This document shows positions 53,291-61,863 of a stretch of DNA of 63,148 nucleotides, in pieces (the first letter of the stretch is position 1; each line of letters begins with the position of its first letter). Under the pieces are notes generated by a model that saw only the letters and a program-made list of their open reading frames with translations, was not told the DNA's origin and ran no database searches. Origin of the DNA: Bacillus sp. FJAT-47783 (GTDB lineage Bacteria; Bacillota; Bacilli; Bacillales; Aeribacillaceae); the NCBI RefSeq assembly GCF_022808615.1, contig NZ_JAKZKS010000021.1, positions 1-63,148 of the forward strand, given 5' to 3'. Both the position numbers and the translations under genes were made by a program.

Positions 53291-53536
53291 ATGCTATTAT
53301 CATTCCATGAAATTGAAGAACGTTTTGACGACTTTTTATCGAGTCATCTTTATAACGAATGGAAAGATCACTTGATCCGATCTGGCCTTTTTTTAGAAAT
53401 CGAGTCAAATATATTCGAGGTATGTATGGAACGATTCGAATTTCAAAAAAATTCTTACGACGAATTCTCCTATTTATATACCATTCTTTCTGAATCAGAA
53501 TATCGAAAAAGATGGGTGTTTCCTCATTGGTTTTAA
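53291..53536 (+). CDS. Hypothetical 81-residue protein
   Basis: ATG 53291 with AAGGGAGG upstream. Acidic and aromatic (LLSFHEIEERFDDFLSSHLY, then NEWKDHLIRSG); no membrane helix. Its stop overlaps the rtp stop by 4 bp on the other strand. Not recognised. Confidence 0.55.
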   Translation: MLLSFHEIEERFDDFLSSHLYNEWKDHLIRSGLFLEIESNIFEVCMERFEFQKNSYDEFSYLYTILSESEYRKRWVFPHWF

Positions 53537-53901
53537 GAGAAATTATCACGAATTGCTTTTTCAATTAAGCCCTTACAGCGATCTAGTTCAACTTTTAATT
53601 GACGCTTATATTTCTTTGCTTTTTCATAATCAACAAATTCATAATAAACGACTTCTTGGAATTCCGTCCCCTCTTTTTTCTTTTTTACTTGTCTTAAAAT
53701 TCCGTCATGAATGAGATCATGCAATGCCTTATACAATTCCGAATGATTTGGTTTAAATCCATATGGTTTAAATTCACTACGTAAAACATCTAATAATTTT
53801 AAACCATAAAGCCGTTCCTCTTCTGTCATCGTTATTAAATATAGCTTTAAAAAAGCACGTTGTTTTAATAAAAAACCACTCGGATTACGCTTTTCACTCA
53901 A
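53533..53901 (-). CDS. rtp: Replication terminator protein
   Basis: 122 residues from TTG 53901, 5 nt after GAGGTGG; this gives the exact length of B. subtilis Rtp. The match runs end to end as I recall it: SGFLLKQRAFLKLYLITMTE, RLYGLKLLDVLRSEFKPYGF, KPNHSELYKALHDLIHDGIL, LKVELDRCKGLIEKA. It is a dimeric winged-helix protein that binds Ter sites and blocks the replicative helicase from one side. Two Ter-like sites lie just upstream, as in B. subtilis, where they also limit rtp expression. Confidence 0.95.
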   Translation of the reverse strand: MSEKRNPSGFLLKQRAFLKLYLITMTEEERLYGLKLLDVLRSEFKPYGFKPNHSELYKALHDLIHDGILRQVKKKKEGTEFQEVVYYEFVDYEKAKKYKRQLKVELDRCKGLIEKAIRDNFS

Positions 53902-53921
53902 AATGACCACCTCTAGTTTAC

Positions 53922-53945
53922 GATAATTTTATTATGTACATTTAA
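53922..53945 (+). promoter_or_regulatory. Candidate Ter site 1 (Rtp binding)
   Basis: GATAATTTTATTATGTACAT contains the Ter core TATGTAC with TAA 9 bases before it, as in ACTAA-N6-CTATGTAC. The flank after the core diverges from the consensus. Located 20 bp upstream of the rtp start codon. Confidence 0.5.
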
Positions 53946-54024
53946 CGTCTTGTTGACTTAAATCGATCATTATATTGTTATTTTACCGTATAATAGGTAG
54001 GATGAAAACTTTCTTTTACCTATT

Positions 54025-54052
54025 TTTCATTTAGAACATAGTTTTGTTAGAA
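54025..54052 (-). promoter_or_regulatory. Candidate Ter site 2 (Rtp binding), opposite orientation
   Basis: On the minus strand TTCTAACAAAACTATGTTCT followed by AAATGAAAA. It fits ACTAA-N6-CTATGTACTAAAT except for TTCT in place of TACT and a first-base change. About 100 bp from site 1 and facing the other way, as TerI and TerII do in B. subtilis. Confidence 0.65.
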
Positions 54053-54053
54053 G

Positions 54054-54443
54054 TGATATGGGGTGTGGTGGTCAAATTGGAGTCCTCGCCAATTCACTCA
54101 CCTATTTCTTTTTATTTCTAATTCATTATCCTATTGTCAAAATAAGCCCTATTTTTTTTTCGATATTGTGATATTTTATTTGTGGATACCCTCTTTCTCT
54201 TCATTTTTTCGATTCTTTTATCATGTGTTTAAAGGGAGAAAAGCGAAAGGATGACTGCATAAAATCCGCCTTTTTATGCAAGATCCAAGGCTTCACGAAA
54301 GGAGAAACCCCTGATCCATTAACGATGTATTAATTTTTGCATAAAGGAGTAAAAACTGAACCCCGCCAATCCCCTGTGTCTCAGGGGTTGGCGGGGTTGT
54401 TACTTCCCATCATCGGTCTTATATGAACTAGGTTTGTATGAAT
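54054..54443. other. Non-coding stretch with a strong hairpin
   Basis: No supported gene. At 54359-54398 AACCCCGCCAA and TTGGCGGGGTT enclose a second stem (CCCCTG/CAGGGG); no T-run follows, so it may be a residue of a mobile element rather than a terminator. Confidence 0.5.
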
Positions 54444-54900
54444 TTCCCGTGTTTCTGAATTAGCCAATATCACAATGGAATACGTTGACTTTCAGAAGAA
54501 ACAGATTGACGTCATTCACAAAGGAGATAAAGCCGATACGGTTTTAGTAACATCATGGGCTTTAAAAGACCTAGAAAACTATTTAGCCATACGCCAGGAG
54601 CGGTATAAACCTTCAGAGGACCAACGATATATCTTTCTAACAAAGTATCAAGAGAAAGCGAATCCAATTTCTACTCGTACCATTGAAGAAAATGTCCATA
54701 AGTATACAAAAGCATTTAACTCTGGTAAAACCATAAGCCCTCATAAATTGCGTCATTCCTTCGCGAGTGAATGGCTGCGTTCAGGTGGAAATCTTGTATT
54801 ACTACGAGATCAGCTTGGTCATAATTCAATAGAAACAACCTCTTTATATACAAACTTATCAAATGAAGATGCACGAAAAGTAATCGACAGAATGGAGTAA
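54444..54900 (+). pseudogene. Tyrosine recombinase fragment (catalytic part only)
   Basis: The homologous frame enters at about 54444 (ISRVSELANIT, carrying the first catalytic Arg) right after an in-frame TGA, and runs to 54900; a frame from ATG 54475 covers 141 codons. The remaining catalytic residues are present: HKLRH, LGHNS and the nucleophile Tyr in TTSLYTNLS. The N-terminal core-binding domain is absent. Related to XerC/XerD-like integrases of plasmids or transposons. Probably inactive. Confidence 0.85.
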
Positions 54901-54933
54901 TAGCATTGTATTTGTCAATGATAAATTCCAGAA

Positions 54934-54960
54934 AGGTGCTCACTTCAAAAGTGAGCACCT
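54934..54960 (+). terminator. Terminator after the recombinase fragment
   Basis: AGGTGCTCAC and GTGAGCACCT form a perfect 10-bp stem; only a short CTT follows. Confidence 0.6.
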
Positions 54961-54995
54961 CTTGGAATGAAAACTCCCATAAATAGGAGTATGTG

Positions 54996-55042
54996 GGTGT
55001 TTGAGTTTCTCGCCCCTCCCCGGGGCGAGAAACTCAAACACC
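54996..55042. repeat. 47-bp perfect hairpin
   Basis: GGTGTTTGAGTTTCTCGCCC pairs base for base with its complement across a TCCCC loop: 21-bp arms, no mismatch. No T-run. It separates the recombinase fragment from the IS21 remnant. Confidence 0.8.
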
Positions 55043-55074
55043 TCGCGCTGCAGTTTACTACCCTTCTCCATTTT

Positions 55075-55815
55075 CTTTTTACATAATACTTTAGCGGAAG
55101 CGATAAGATTCCCCGTTTAATAAAAGAATGTGCGAACGATGAGTAAGTCTATCAAGTAATGCAGTGTTATCTTCTTATTTCCGAATACGCTGGTCCATTC
55201 GGTAAATTCAAGGTTTGTCGTAATGATGGCGCTTACTTGTTGATAGCGACATGAAAATAACTGAAAAAATAGCTCAGCGCCTGTTTTCGAAAAGGGGACA
55301 TATCCCAGTTCATCTACGATAATCACATTATATTTGATACACTTCTTTTCAAACGTTCCTAGTTTTTATTGGCTATGTTTATTTCTTCTACTAACTCAGA
55401 AGTCGTAATAAACTTCATTTTATAGCCATTTTCATTAATGGCGATTTCTAGATCAGTAGCCAGACGCGTTTTTTTTGTCCCACTGTTTCCAAGAAATATA
55501 ATATTCTCTTTCCTCTCTACGAACTCCCTTGTGCAAGTGGAAGAAATCGGTTGTCATTTAAACTTGGCATTAATGTAAAGTTATAGGTATCTAACACTGG
55601 AAGAGTAACTTGTTTGAGCCTTCTCTGCTTTTAATTTTTCTCTTGTCTGAATTTCTAATTCTAGTAATGCCAATAAAAATTCGTCGTATCAATGAATTCT
55701 TTCTTCTAATTTACCGGTCAAAGAGCGATATTGTTTGGCAATGGTGGGCATTCTTAGTTGTTTGGTTACATGCCCCTATGAGTAATTCTGTTGTTATTTC
55801 ATCTGACCTCCCCGT
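55075..55815 (-). pseudogene. istB: IS21-type helper ATPase IstB, multiply broken
   Basis: On the minus strand, pieces in three frames rebuild IstB: MPTIAKQYRSLTGKLEERIH, a stop, YDEFLLALLELEIQTREKLK, MPSLNDNRFLPLAQG, ENIIFLGNSGTKKTRLAT (Walker A with Lys replacing Gly), then IIVDELGYVPFSKTGAELFF (Walker B), ITTNLEFTEWTSVFGN, a frameshift, and ALLDRLTHRSHILLLNGESY. Several stops and at least two frameshifts make it inactive. Confidence 0.9.
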
Positions 55816-55844
55816 TAGTTGACCTTATTTTGCTTTTTGCACTT

Positions 55845-56470
55845 TTACTCCTGTAATTTCACCGGTGTTTTGTCTTTTGATAAGTCATGGAATTGAAAGT
55901 CATGATTCGTAAGCTTCTGAATCATATCGTGGACGATTTCATACCAGTATACCTGCTTTTCTACTTCATTCAAGGATTGTGTTAACTTTTCCATTTCGAT
56001 TTCACGGTGAAGGAGTAGAAGGCGGATAAATTTACGAGCTCCTATGCTTCCTTCTTGTTCCGTCATCTTGCGATGAGAACGCTTGGACACATCAGGAATG
56101 TCAGATGATTGGAATGTATAGGCATCCCGAATAGATCAAGGTTTTATTAATAACACCTCTAGGTAATAGTCTAAGTTCATGATTATTTGATTCAGTTCAT
56201 AAGAAAGCAGATGTTCAGTGATCAATTGGTTTTGAGTCACAACGATTATTCAATCGACAAAAAATTTTGTCCATACCATTTTGACCTACATAACTACAAG
56301 GAACAGAATATTGATTGGTATTAACGGTAATCAAAGATGTATTGTTGACCTGGCAAGAAACGACCCGACAAGCTTCGAATTTCGTTTTCGGACGTTTAAT
56401 AGTCTGCCTCTTAGCTCTTCCTTGTGAATGATTTTCATTTATAACTGTTACACAATAATAAAATTTGACG
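55845..56470 (-). pseudogene. istA: IS21-type transposase IstA, C-terminal remnant
   Basis: Minus-strand fragments: RPKTKFEACRVVSCQVNNTS, VNTNQYSVPCSYVGQ (typical of the beta-rich C-terminal domain after the DDE core), a stop, then IRDAYTFQSSDIPDVSKRSH and the helical tail ending near 55845. The DDE catalytic core is missing. It lies upstream of istB in the natural IS21 order. Confidence 0.75.
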
Positions 56471-56559
56471 GAGTAATTTCAAAAAACATTTGTTTGATTT
56501 CCCGTCATAAAGAAAAGACGAAGAAACCTCTTCCGACTACTATATTTATTCTTAGGGAG

Positions 56560-57309
56560 TTATCTTAAGCAAAATCCTCTACTTTCAACAAAACTCTTTA
56601 TATACATTCTACTTTGTTTACTAAGTAAGTTTGACATTTGTTTAGTCCATGTGTCATCTCGTTTTCCGTTTGTGCGCTTCTTATAGTAAAAAGAAACAAT
56701 TTCATTATAATGTTTCAATTCTTTTTCTATTTCGGAACGATCTTGCTGGTATGTTTCCTCATGGTAAATATGATGAAATGGTAAGCGTGGCTTTTTATCA
56801 GGATCCTGTGCTGGGTATCCTATTGCAAGACCAAACAACGGAATAACTTGTTGAGGGATTTTTAGGAGTTTGCAAACTTCGTGTAAATTGTTCCGTAAAC
56901 CGCCAATATAACACACTCCCAATCCAATAGATTCCGCTGCTATTGCAGCATTTTGTGCAGCCAAGGCCGTATCAATAAGCGCAACCATAAACTTTTCGGT
57001 ACTTTCTAAAGTAGTGGAAAAATCGACATTTTCCATTTCACCTACAATTTTATGACGATATAAATCTGCACAAAATACAAAGAAATGACCATTATTCTCC
57101 ACGTAAGGTTGGTTTCCTGATAACTCGGCGAGCTTTTGTTTCGTATCTTTATCTTTCACTCCAATAATTGAGTAGGGTTGAATAAAACTAGATGTTGATG
57201 CTGCTTGGGCGCATTCGACAATAGTGCGAATTTGCTCATCAGATAATGACCGATCTTCAAAATTACGAATGGAACGATGCTGCAAAATTGTTTCAATAAC
57301 CCAATTCAT
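56560..57309 (-). CDS. NAD(P)H-dependent FMN nitroreductase (NfrA-like)
   Basis: 249 residues, the same length as B. subtilis NfrA. FMN-binding start HRSIRNFEDRSLSDEQI, central AAESIGLGVCYIGGLRNN, PQQVIPLFGLAIGYPAQDP and the basic C-terminal extension typical of the NfsA/FRP group. Reduces flavins, quinones or nitro compounds. Intact although it sits between dead mobile elements. Confidence 0.92.
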   Translation of the reverse strand: MNWVIETILQHRSIRNFEDRSLSDEQIRTIVECAQAASTSSFIQPYSIIGVKDKDTKQKLAELSGNQPYVENNGHFFVFCADLYRHKIVGEMENVDFSTTLESTEKFMVALIDTALAAQNAAIAAESIGLGVCYIGGLRNNLHEVCKLLKIPQQVIPLFGLAIGYPAQDPDKKPRLPFHHIYHEETYQQDRSEIEKELKHYNEIVSFYYKKRTNGKRDDTWTKQMSNLLSKQSRMYIKSFVESRGFCLR

Positions 57310-57582
57310 AATTTATCTTGCCTCCTACATAAATGATCCAAAGTCGTACATTACTGTTTATTTATTAAAATGAAAAAACAAATATTTGTTCTTTTATCTA
57401 TAGTTTATAACGGTGTTTGTCAAGATAATTGTCGCATTTTCTTATTTACTAGTGTATTTAATTAATAGAGCATCTACCGCGCTTCGCTTGGTGGCCTTCT
57501 CAAAAAAGCACAGAATACATTCTGTTCTTTTTTGAGAAGGGCAAAGGGGCATTTTAGCTCGACTGAGGAAAATTTATTTTTT
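57310..57582. other. Intergenic region with a long hairpin
   Basis: CCTTCTCAAAAAAG and CTTTTTTGAGAAGG (57495-57540) pair perfectly with an inner ACAGAAT/TTCTGT. No gene was seen. The hairpin borders the IS3-type remnant and may be its edge. Confidence 0.5.
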
Positions 57583-58560
57583 TCAATTTTTACTTTCTTC
57601 TTTCATTGGATTTAATTCTACCGATTCATGCGCAATCCAATTTCTTGTTGAGCGAGACCAACGCGCTGGATGCTTTTGCTTCGCCTGCTCATATACTTCT
57701 TTTCGTTTTTTTAGCACATCTAAGTAGACCCCTGTATGACACTGTTCTGGAGTTACAAAATTTATCCCACTGTGTAAATGGATACAGTTATACCAATATA
57801 CAAATTGCATTGCCCATTCTCGTGCTGCATCAAGTGTTCCAAAGCCTCTGTCAGGGTATTCAGGACGATATTTTAGAGTCCTAAACATCGCTTCAGAATA
57901 GGGATTATCATTGCTGACTCTTGGCCTTGAGTACGAACGTTGGATCCCCAATTTTTTCAAGTAAAGCTTGAAATGTTGCGGCTTTCATTGGACTTCCATT
58001 ATCCGAATGGAGCACAAGAGGTTTTCCTTGAATTTTTTCACTAATAACAGCTCTCTTAATCAATTCCTCCGCATATTTTGCTTCCTCTGATTCCCAAACT
58101 TCCCAACCTACTATCTTTCTACTAAATATATCGATTATCATATAGAGTCGGAAATACAACCCTTTTACTGGCCCTTTTAACCACGTAATGCCCACGTCCA
58201 AACTTGATTCGGAGCTTTTGCTATGTGACTTTCAGGTATTCTTCGTTCTGGTTTTTTGCTTCTCCCTCTATGATTTTGCATATTTTGTTCACGCAACACC
58301 CGATAAAAGCTAGATTCAGAGGCAATATAAACACTTTGGTCGGCTAGTTTTGGAACAATTTGTGTAGGGGGTAAATTGGCGAATTCTTCCTTTTTAACGA
58401 CTTTTATGATCTTTTCCTTTTCCTTTTCCTCTTTTGTTAACTTGTTTTTTGGTTCTGGTCGAATCGCATGGGGACGCTAATCCTCTTTAATTCCTCCTTC
58501 TGAAACCCAGCGTTCATAGGTGCGCACATTAATATTTAACTCTTTGCACGCAAGAGCTAT
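57583..58560 (-). pseudogene. IS3-type transposase OrfB, frameshifted
   Basis: Minus-strand fragments in order: a stop (GGIKED then TAG), RPHAIRPEPKNKLTKEEKEK, FANLPPTQIVPKLADQSVYI, RRIPESHIAKAPNQVWTW, a one-base frameshift, ITWLKGPVKGLYFRLYMIID (DDE core), LVLHSDNGSPMKAATFQALL, a second frameshift near 57950, then RVSNDNPYSEAMFRTLKYRP with the catalytic Glu. No frame spans the gene. Confidence 0.9.
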
Positions 58561-58576
58561 TCGCGCACCATTCTGA

Positions 58577-59143
58577 TTAGCTTCTTGAATGAGTTCTACT
58601 GCTAGTGCGCGATCTGACAGGCTGATCATTCGTCCTCTTGGTCCCCCCACCCCAGATCGCTTGGGCCTTTTTTCTTAATAACAGTAAAGCCGCAGCTTCT
58701 GCCAAAGCTTTCTCTTTTTTACGTAAATCTTTTTCTAAAGTTTTTGCCCGTTTTTTCTCCTCTTTTAATTCTTGATTCAATTGCTTTGTTTGATTCGATT
58801 GCTGACCATTTGCGTTAAGGCAAGTATCACGCCATGCCTCAATTTGTTCTTTATAAAGTCCTTTTTTACGACAATACGCTGCTAACTCTGCACCATTCAT
58901 TGTGTATGTTTCCATCACAACGAGAAACTTATTTTCACTGCTCCATTGTTCAGAACTTTGTCCATCACCAGGTGTAGGGTTTCCAGCTATTCGGGCTTCC
59001 TTCCTCCATTTGTATAACGTAGGTTCTGTGATTCCTAGTTCTTCGCTTAATTGACTTACAGATTCATTGTTAGGAGGTATCATTCTCCTAACAATAGTTT
59101 CTTTCTCTTCCTTTGTATATCGTTTGCCATTTTTACTTTTCAT
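58577..59143 (-). pseudogene. IS3-type transposase OrfA/helix-turn-helix part
   Basis: ATG 59143 behind GGAGG opens the normal start (KSKNGKRYTKEEKETIVRRM) with an HTH (LSEELGITEPTLYKWRKEA) and a coiled, Lys/Glu-rich helix (about 110-155). After LLLRKKAQAIWGG the frame shifts into a Ser/Arg-rich tail unrelated to the family, so the joined product cannot form. Confidence 0.8.
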
Positions 59144-59260
59144 GTCGATCAACCTCCGTGTATTACTTAAACTATACACTAAAGTTCCCTACGACATCTA
59201 TCCTAACAGAGGGGGAGAATAAAAACCTCTAACCCAAAAAAACAGGGCGAGCTATAAATC

Positions 59261-60502
59261 TTAAGTAGTAGGCTTATGGATATTCTTTCTTCCAAAATTG
59301 TTAGAGTAATACATATATAACCATATCAAACTAATCAAGATGCAAAGTACACTTAGTCCCACTCCTAAAACCCTAGAAGACATCCTTTCTAATAATATTC
59401 CTGAAATAAACATAGACAGATTAATAAGTGAGCTATAAATGGAATAATGCAAAGAAAAAACTTTACCGATTTTATCATTCTCAGTGTAGTTTTGAATTAA
59501 AGTAGTATCTAGGGGGATAATTACCCCACCAGCGATTCTCATAAACAATAACATTATACATCCAACATAAAGTGTATTGGATAAAACAAAAAATAAAAAA
59601 AATACTCCTTGAAAAAGGTAGGCTAATCCAAATGCTTTCTTCATCTTGTGATCATCACTACCGATAAAATATTTAACGATTAATCCTCCAATTATGATCC
59701 CTATACCTTGTGTTGTATACAGCAGACCGATTCCTGTACTTCCTGAATGGAAAACCTCTTCAGCATAATAAGTTAAAAATAACTGATATACTCCACCAAT
59801 AACACCCCACGACATACCTACCAATATTAGAGTAAGAATGATTTTATTGTTTATTATAAATTTATATCCTTCTTTTATATCGTTGTAGACACGATTTTTT
59901 GTCTTTTTTTCTAAATGTTGTGGTATCTTGATGAGATAAATAAACCATGCAGAACCAAAAAAGGACAGACTATTGATAATAAATGCAGACTGTACACTGA
60001 ATAGTCCTGCAACCACTCCCCCTATAGATGCACCAACTACGGACATTAATCCATTTATCGTACTAGATAGTGAATTAGCAATCACTATCTGGTCCTTTTT
60101 CACCGTATATTTAATCACACCTTGTTTTGCCGGTCCAAACAAAGTTTGTAAAGTTGCTAACAAAATATTAAGTATAAATATAATCCAAACATATTTATAT
60201 GCTAGTAAAAAGCCAAGTACAATTACTCCCCGAAGGATGTCTGTATAAAACATAATCCATTTTTTGTTGTAACTATCTACTAAATAACCTATAAAAGGAC
60301 TCAAAATAAGTTGAGGTAACCCTTTACTGATTAGTGTAAGAGCTAACATCAAGGTAGATTTCGTTTCTGAATACACGAACCCTAATAAGGCAATTGTATG
60401 GAACCAGTCCCCTAACACACTTAAAGTTTGTCCATAAAATAGATGCCTATATTCTCTGTTTTCTCTAAGTAAGTTTAAAAATGTATTTTTTTTGTCATCC
60501 AT
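59261..60502 (-). CDS. MFS exporter (macrolide-efflux/MFS_3 type)
   Basis: 413 residues, 12 membrane helices. N-terminal NREYRHLFYGQTLSVLGDWF, then FIGYLVDSYNKKWIMFYTDI, is the pattern of the MefA/enterobactin-exporter-like branch. Third gene of a tight unit, 8 bp after the amidohydrolase gene, so it probably exports (or imports) the compound handled by the other two enzymes. Confidence 0.85.
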   Translation of the reverse strand: MDDKKNTFLNLLRENREYRHLFYGQTLSVLGDWFHTIALLGFVYSETKSTLMLALTLISKGLPQLILSPFIGYLVDSYNKKWIMFYTDILRGVIVLGFLLAYKYVWIIFILNILLATLQTLFGPAKQGVIKYTVKKDQIVIANSLSSTINGLMSVVGASIGGVVAGLFSVQSAFIINSLSFFGSAWFIYLIKIPQHLEKKTKNRVYNDIKEGYKFIINNKIILTLILVGMSWGVIGGVYQLFLTYYAEEVFHSGSTGIGLLYTTQGIGIIIGGLIVKYFIGSDDHKMKKAFGLAYLFQGVFFLFFVLSNTLYVGCIMLLFMRIAGGVIIPLDTTLIQNYTENDKIGKVFSLHYSIYSSLINLSMFISGILLERMSSRVLGVGLSVLCILISLIWLYMYYSNNFGRKNIHKPTT

Positions 60503-60510
60503 ATTACGAT

Positions 60511-61863
60511 TTAGCTCACTCCAATCGCTTCTCTTTCATGTATATATGTGCCAATTCTCTCTTCCGGAAAACTACCTAATTTGTAAATTATAAATCCTCG
60601 TAAAAAAGTCATGATAACTTGACCTTTTAATACAATATTTTCATAAGGGGACCATGAACATTTGGAATATAGTTTACTTAGTTTTCCTTCATAACTTGGA
60701 CTAAATAAAACTAGGTCGGCATCATATCCATAAGAAATTCTTCCCTTATTTTTAATTCCAAACATATTTGCTGGGTTTTCAGAACATAATTTAGCAATAA
60801 TGCTACACGCCAGATGAGGGGGAACCTTCCGATTTAACAATCCGCTATATAAAACAGGTAACAGCTCCTGTACTCCGGGCATACCAGCAGGAGGTTCAGT
60901 TCCATTCTTTTCTGCTAGTGTGTGTGGAGCGTGATCGGAGCCGATAGTATCAACGTTTCCCTTTATTAATTGATCCCACAAATAATCTTTATCTTTCTCT
61001 CTTCTTAAGGCCGGACTTAATTTATATTTCCACCCCAAATTATGAAAATCAGTTTCTATAAAGGTTAAGTGTGGAGGAATAAATTCATATGTAACATTTA
61101 TTCCTTTATTCTTTGCCTCACTCAACAGTTTTGCTTCTTCCATCGTTGAAACATGGAGAATATGAATGTGGCAAGATGTTTCTTTAGAAATCTGTATTAG
61201 CATCTTTACTGCTTCAATAGCTGCTTCCCTATCTCTTACCTTTGAGTAATCCAAAGGGGTTTGAATATTGCTTTTCCTAAATAGTGGCTGATATTCAGCG
61301 TGTGCAGTTAGGGTTAATCCCTTTTCCTTTAATAAAATACACACTTCCTTTAGGTATGAAAAATTAAAAACAGTCTCTTTCGCAGTTTCGTGACCGCACA
61401 TAAAAACTTTCACAGACGAAATAAAAGATGGATAGAGAAGCTTAATTTCATCAATATTTTCATTGGTTAATAAAAAATGAGATGAATAATCGACATACGA
61501 AGTCCCATTTACATCGTTTATTTTATTTTTCAACTCCTTGAGATTATTTATTGGAGGAATTGTATTGGGCATGTCTATTATCGTAGTAACACCACCAGCA
61601 GCAGCAGCCCTACTACCATGTAAAAAATCTTCTTTATGTGTTTGACCTGGAGTTCGAAAGTGAACATGACTATCAACCAAGCCAGGTAAAATAAATAAAT
61701 CTGTGGCATCTATTACTTTCTGAACCTCTATATTCTCAGGAGCATAATCATTTATATAAACTATTTTTTCATCTGCTATACCAATATAGGCATTTTCTAA
61801 AGGTTGAGGAAGAAATGCAGTACCATTCTTAATTAGCACATCTATTCTTTCTCCTTCTAACAC
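60511..61863 (-). CDS. Cyclic amidohydrolase of the dihydroorotase/allantoinase/hydantoinase group
   Basis: 450 residues from GTG 61863 (GGAGGGG upstream). Metal site complete: H66 and H68 in DSHVHFRTPG, candidate carboxylated K152 in SSVKVF, H188, H237 in HILHVS and D310 in GSDHAPH. ADLVLFSP near the C-terminus is standard. Such enzymes open cyclic amides; it is not next to pyrimidine or allantoin genes, and its partners are unusual, so the ring it opens is unknown. Overlaps the upstream gene by 7 bp. Confidence 0.88.
   Translation of the reverse strand: MLEGERIDVLIKNGTAFLPQPLENAYIGIADEKIVYINDYAPENIEVQKVIDATDLFILPGLVDSHVHFRTPGQTHKEDFLHGSRAAAAGGVTTIIDMPNTIPPINNLKELKNKINDVNGTSYVDYSSHFLLTNENIDEIKLLYPSFISSVKVFMCGHETAKETVFNFSYLKEVCILLKEKGLTLTAHAEYQPLFRKSNIQTPLDYSKVRDREAAIEAVKMLIQISKETSCHIHILHVSTMEEAKLLSEAKNKGINVTYEFIPPHLTFIETDFHNLGWKYKLSPALRREKDKDYLWDQLIKGNVDTIGSDHAPHTLAEKNGTEPPAGMPGVQELLPVLYSGLLNRKVPPHLACSIIAKLCSENPANMFGIKNKGRISYGYDADLVLFSPSYEGKLSKLYSKCSWSPYENIVLKGQVIMTFLRGFIIYKLGSFPEERIGTYIHEREAIGVS

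Larger units (their letters stand above)
55075..56470 (-). mobile_element. Remnant of an IS21-family element
   Basis: istA tail followed by istB, same strand, both broken; about 1.4 kb remain of an element usually 2-2.5 kb. No terminal repeats could be recognised. Confidence 0.8.
57583..59220 (-). mobile_element. Decayed IS3-family element
   Basis: orfA and orfB in natural order with at least three frame breaks. Ends are not clear; the region between the orfA start and 59220 shows no obvious partner for a terminal repeat. Confidence 0.75.

Noticed and set aside
55117-55326. 69-codon frame as a gene
   Set aside because: It is only the Walker B part of a broken istB; counted within the pseudogene.
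55610-55822. 70-codon plus-strand frame
   Set aside because: Antisense to the istB remnant.
57583-59143. Functional IS3 transposase
   Set aside because: At least two frameshifts and a stop codon break the product; programmed frameshifting would explain only one of them.
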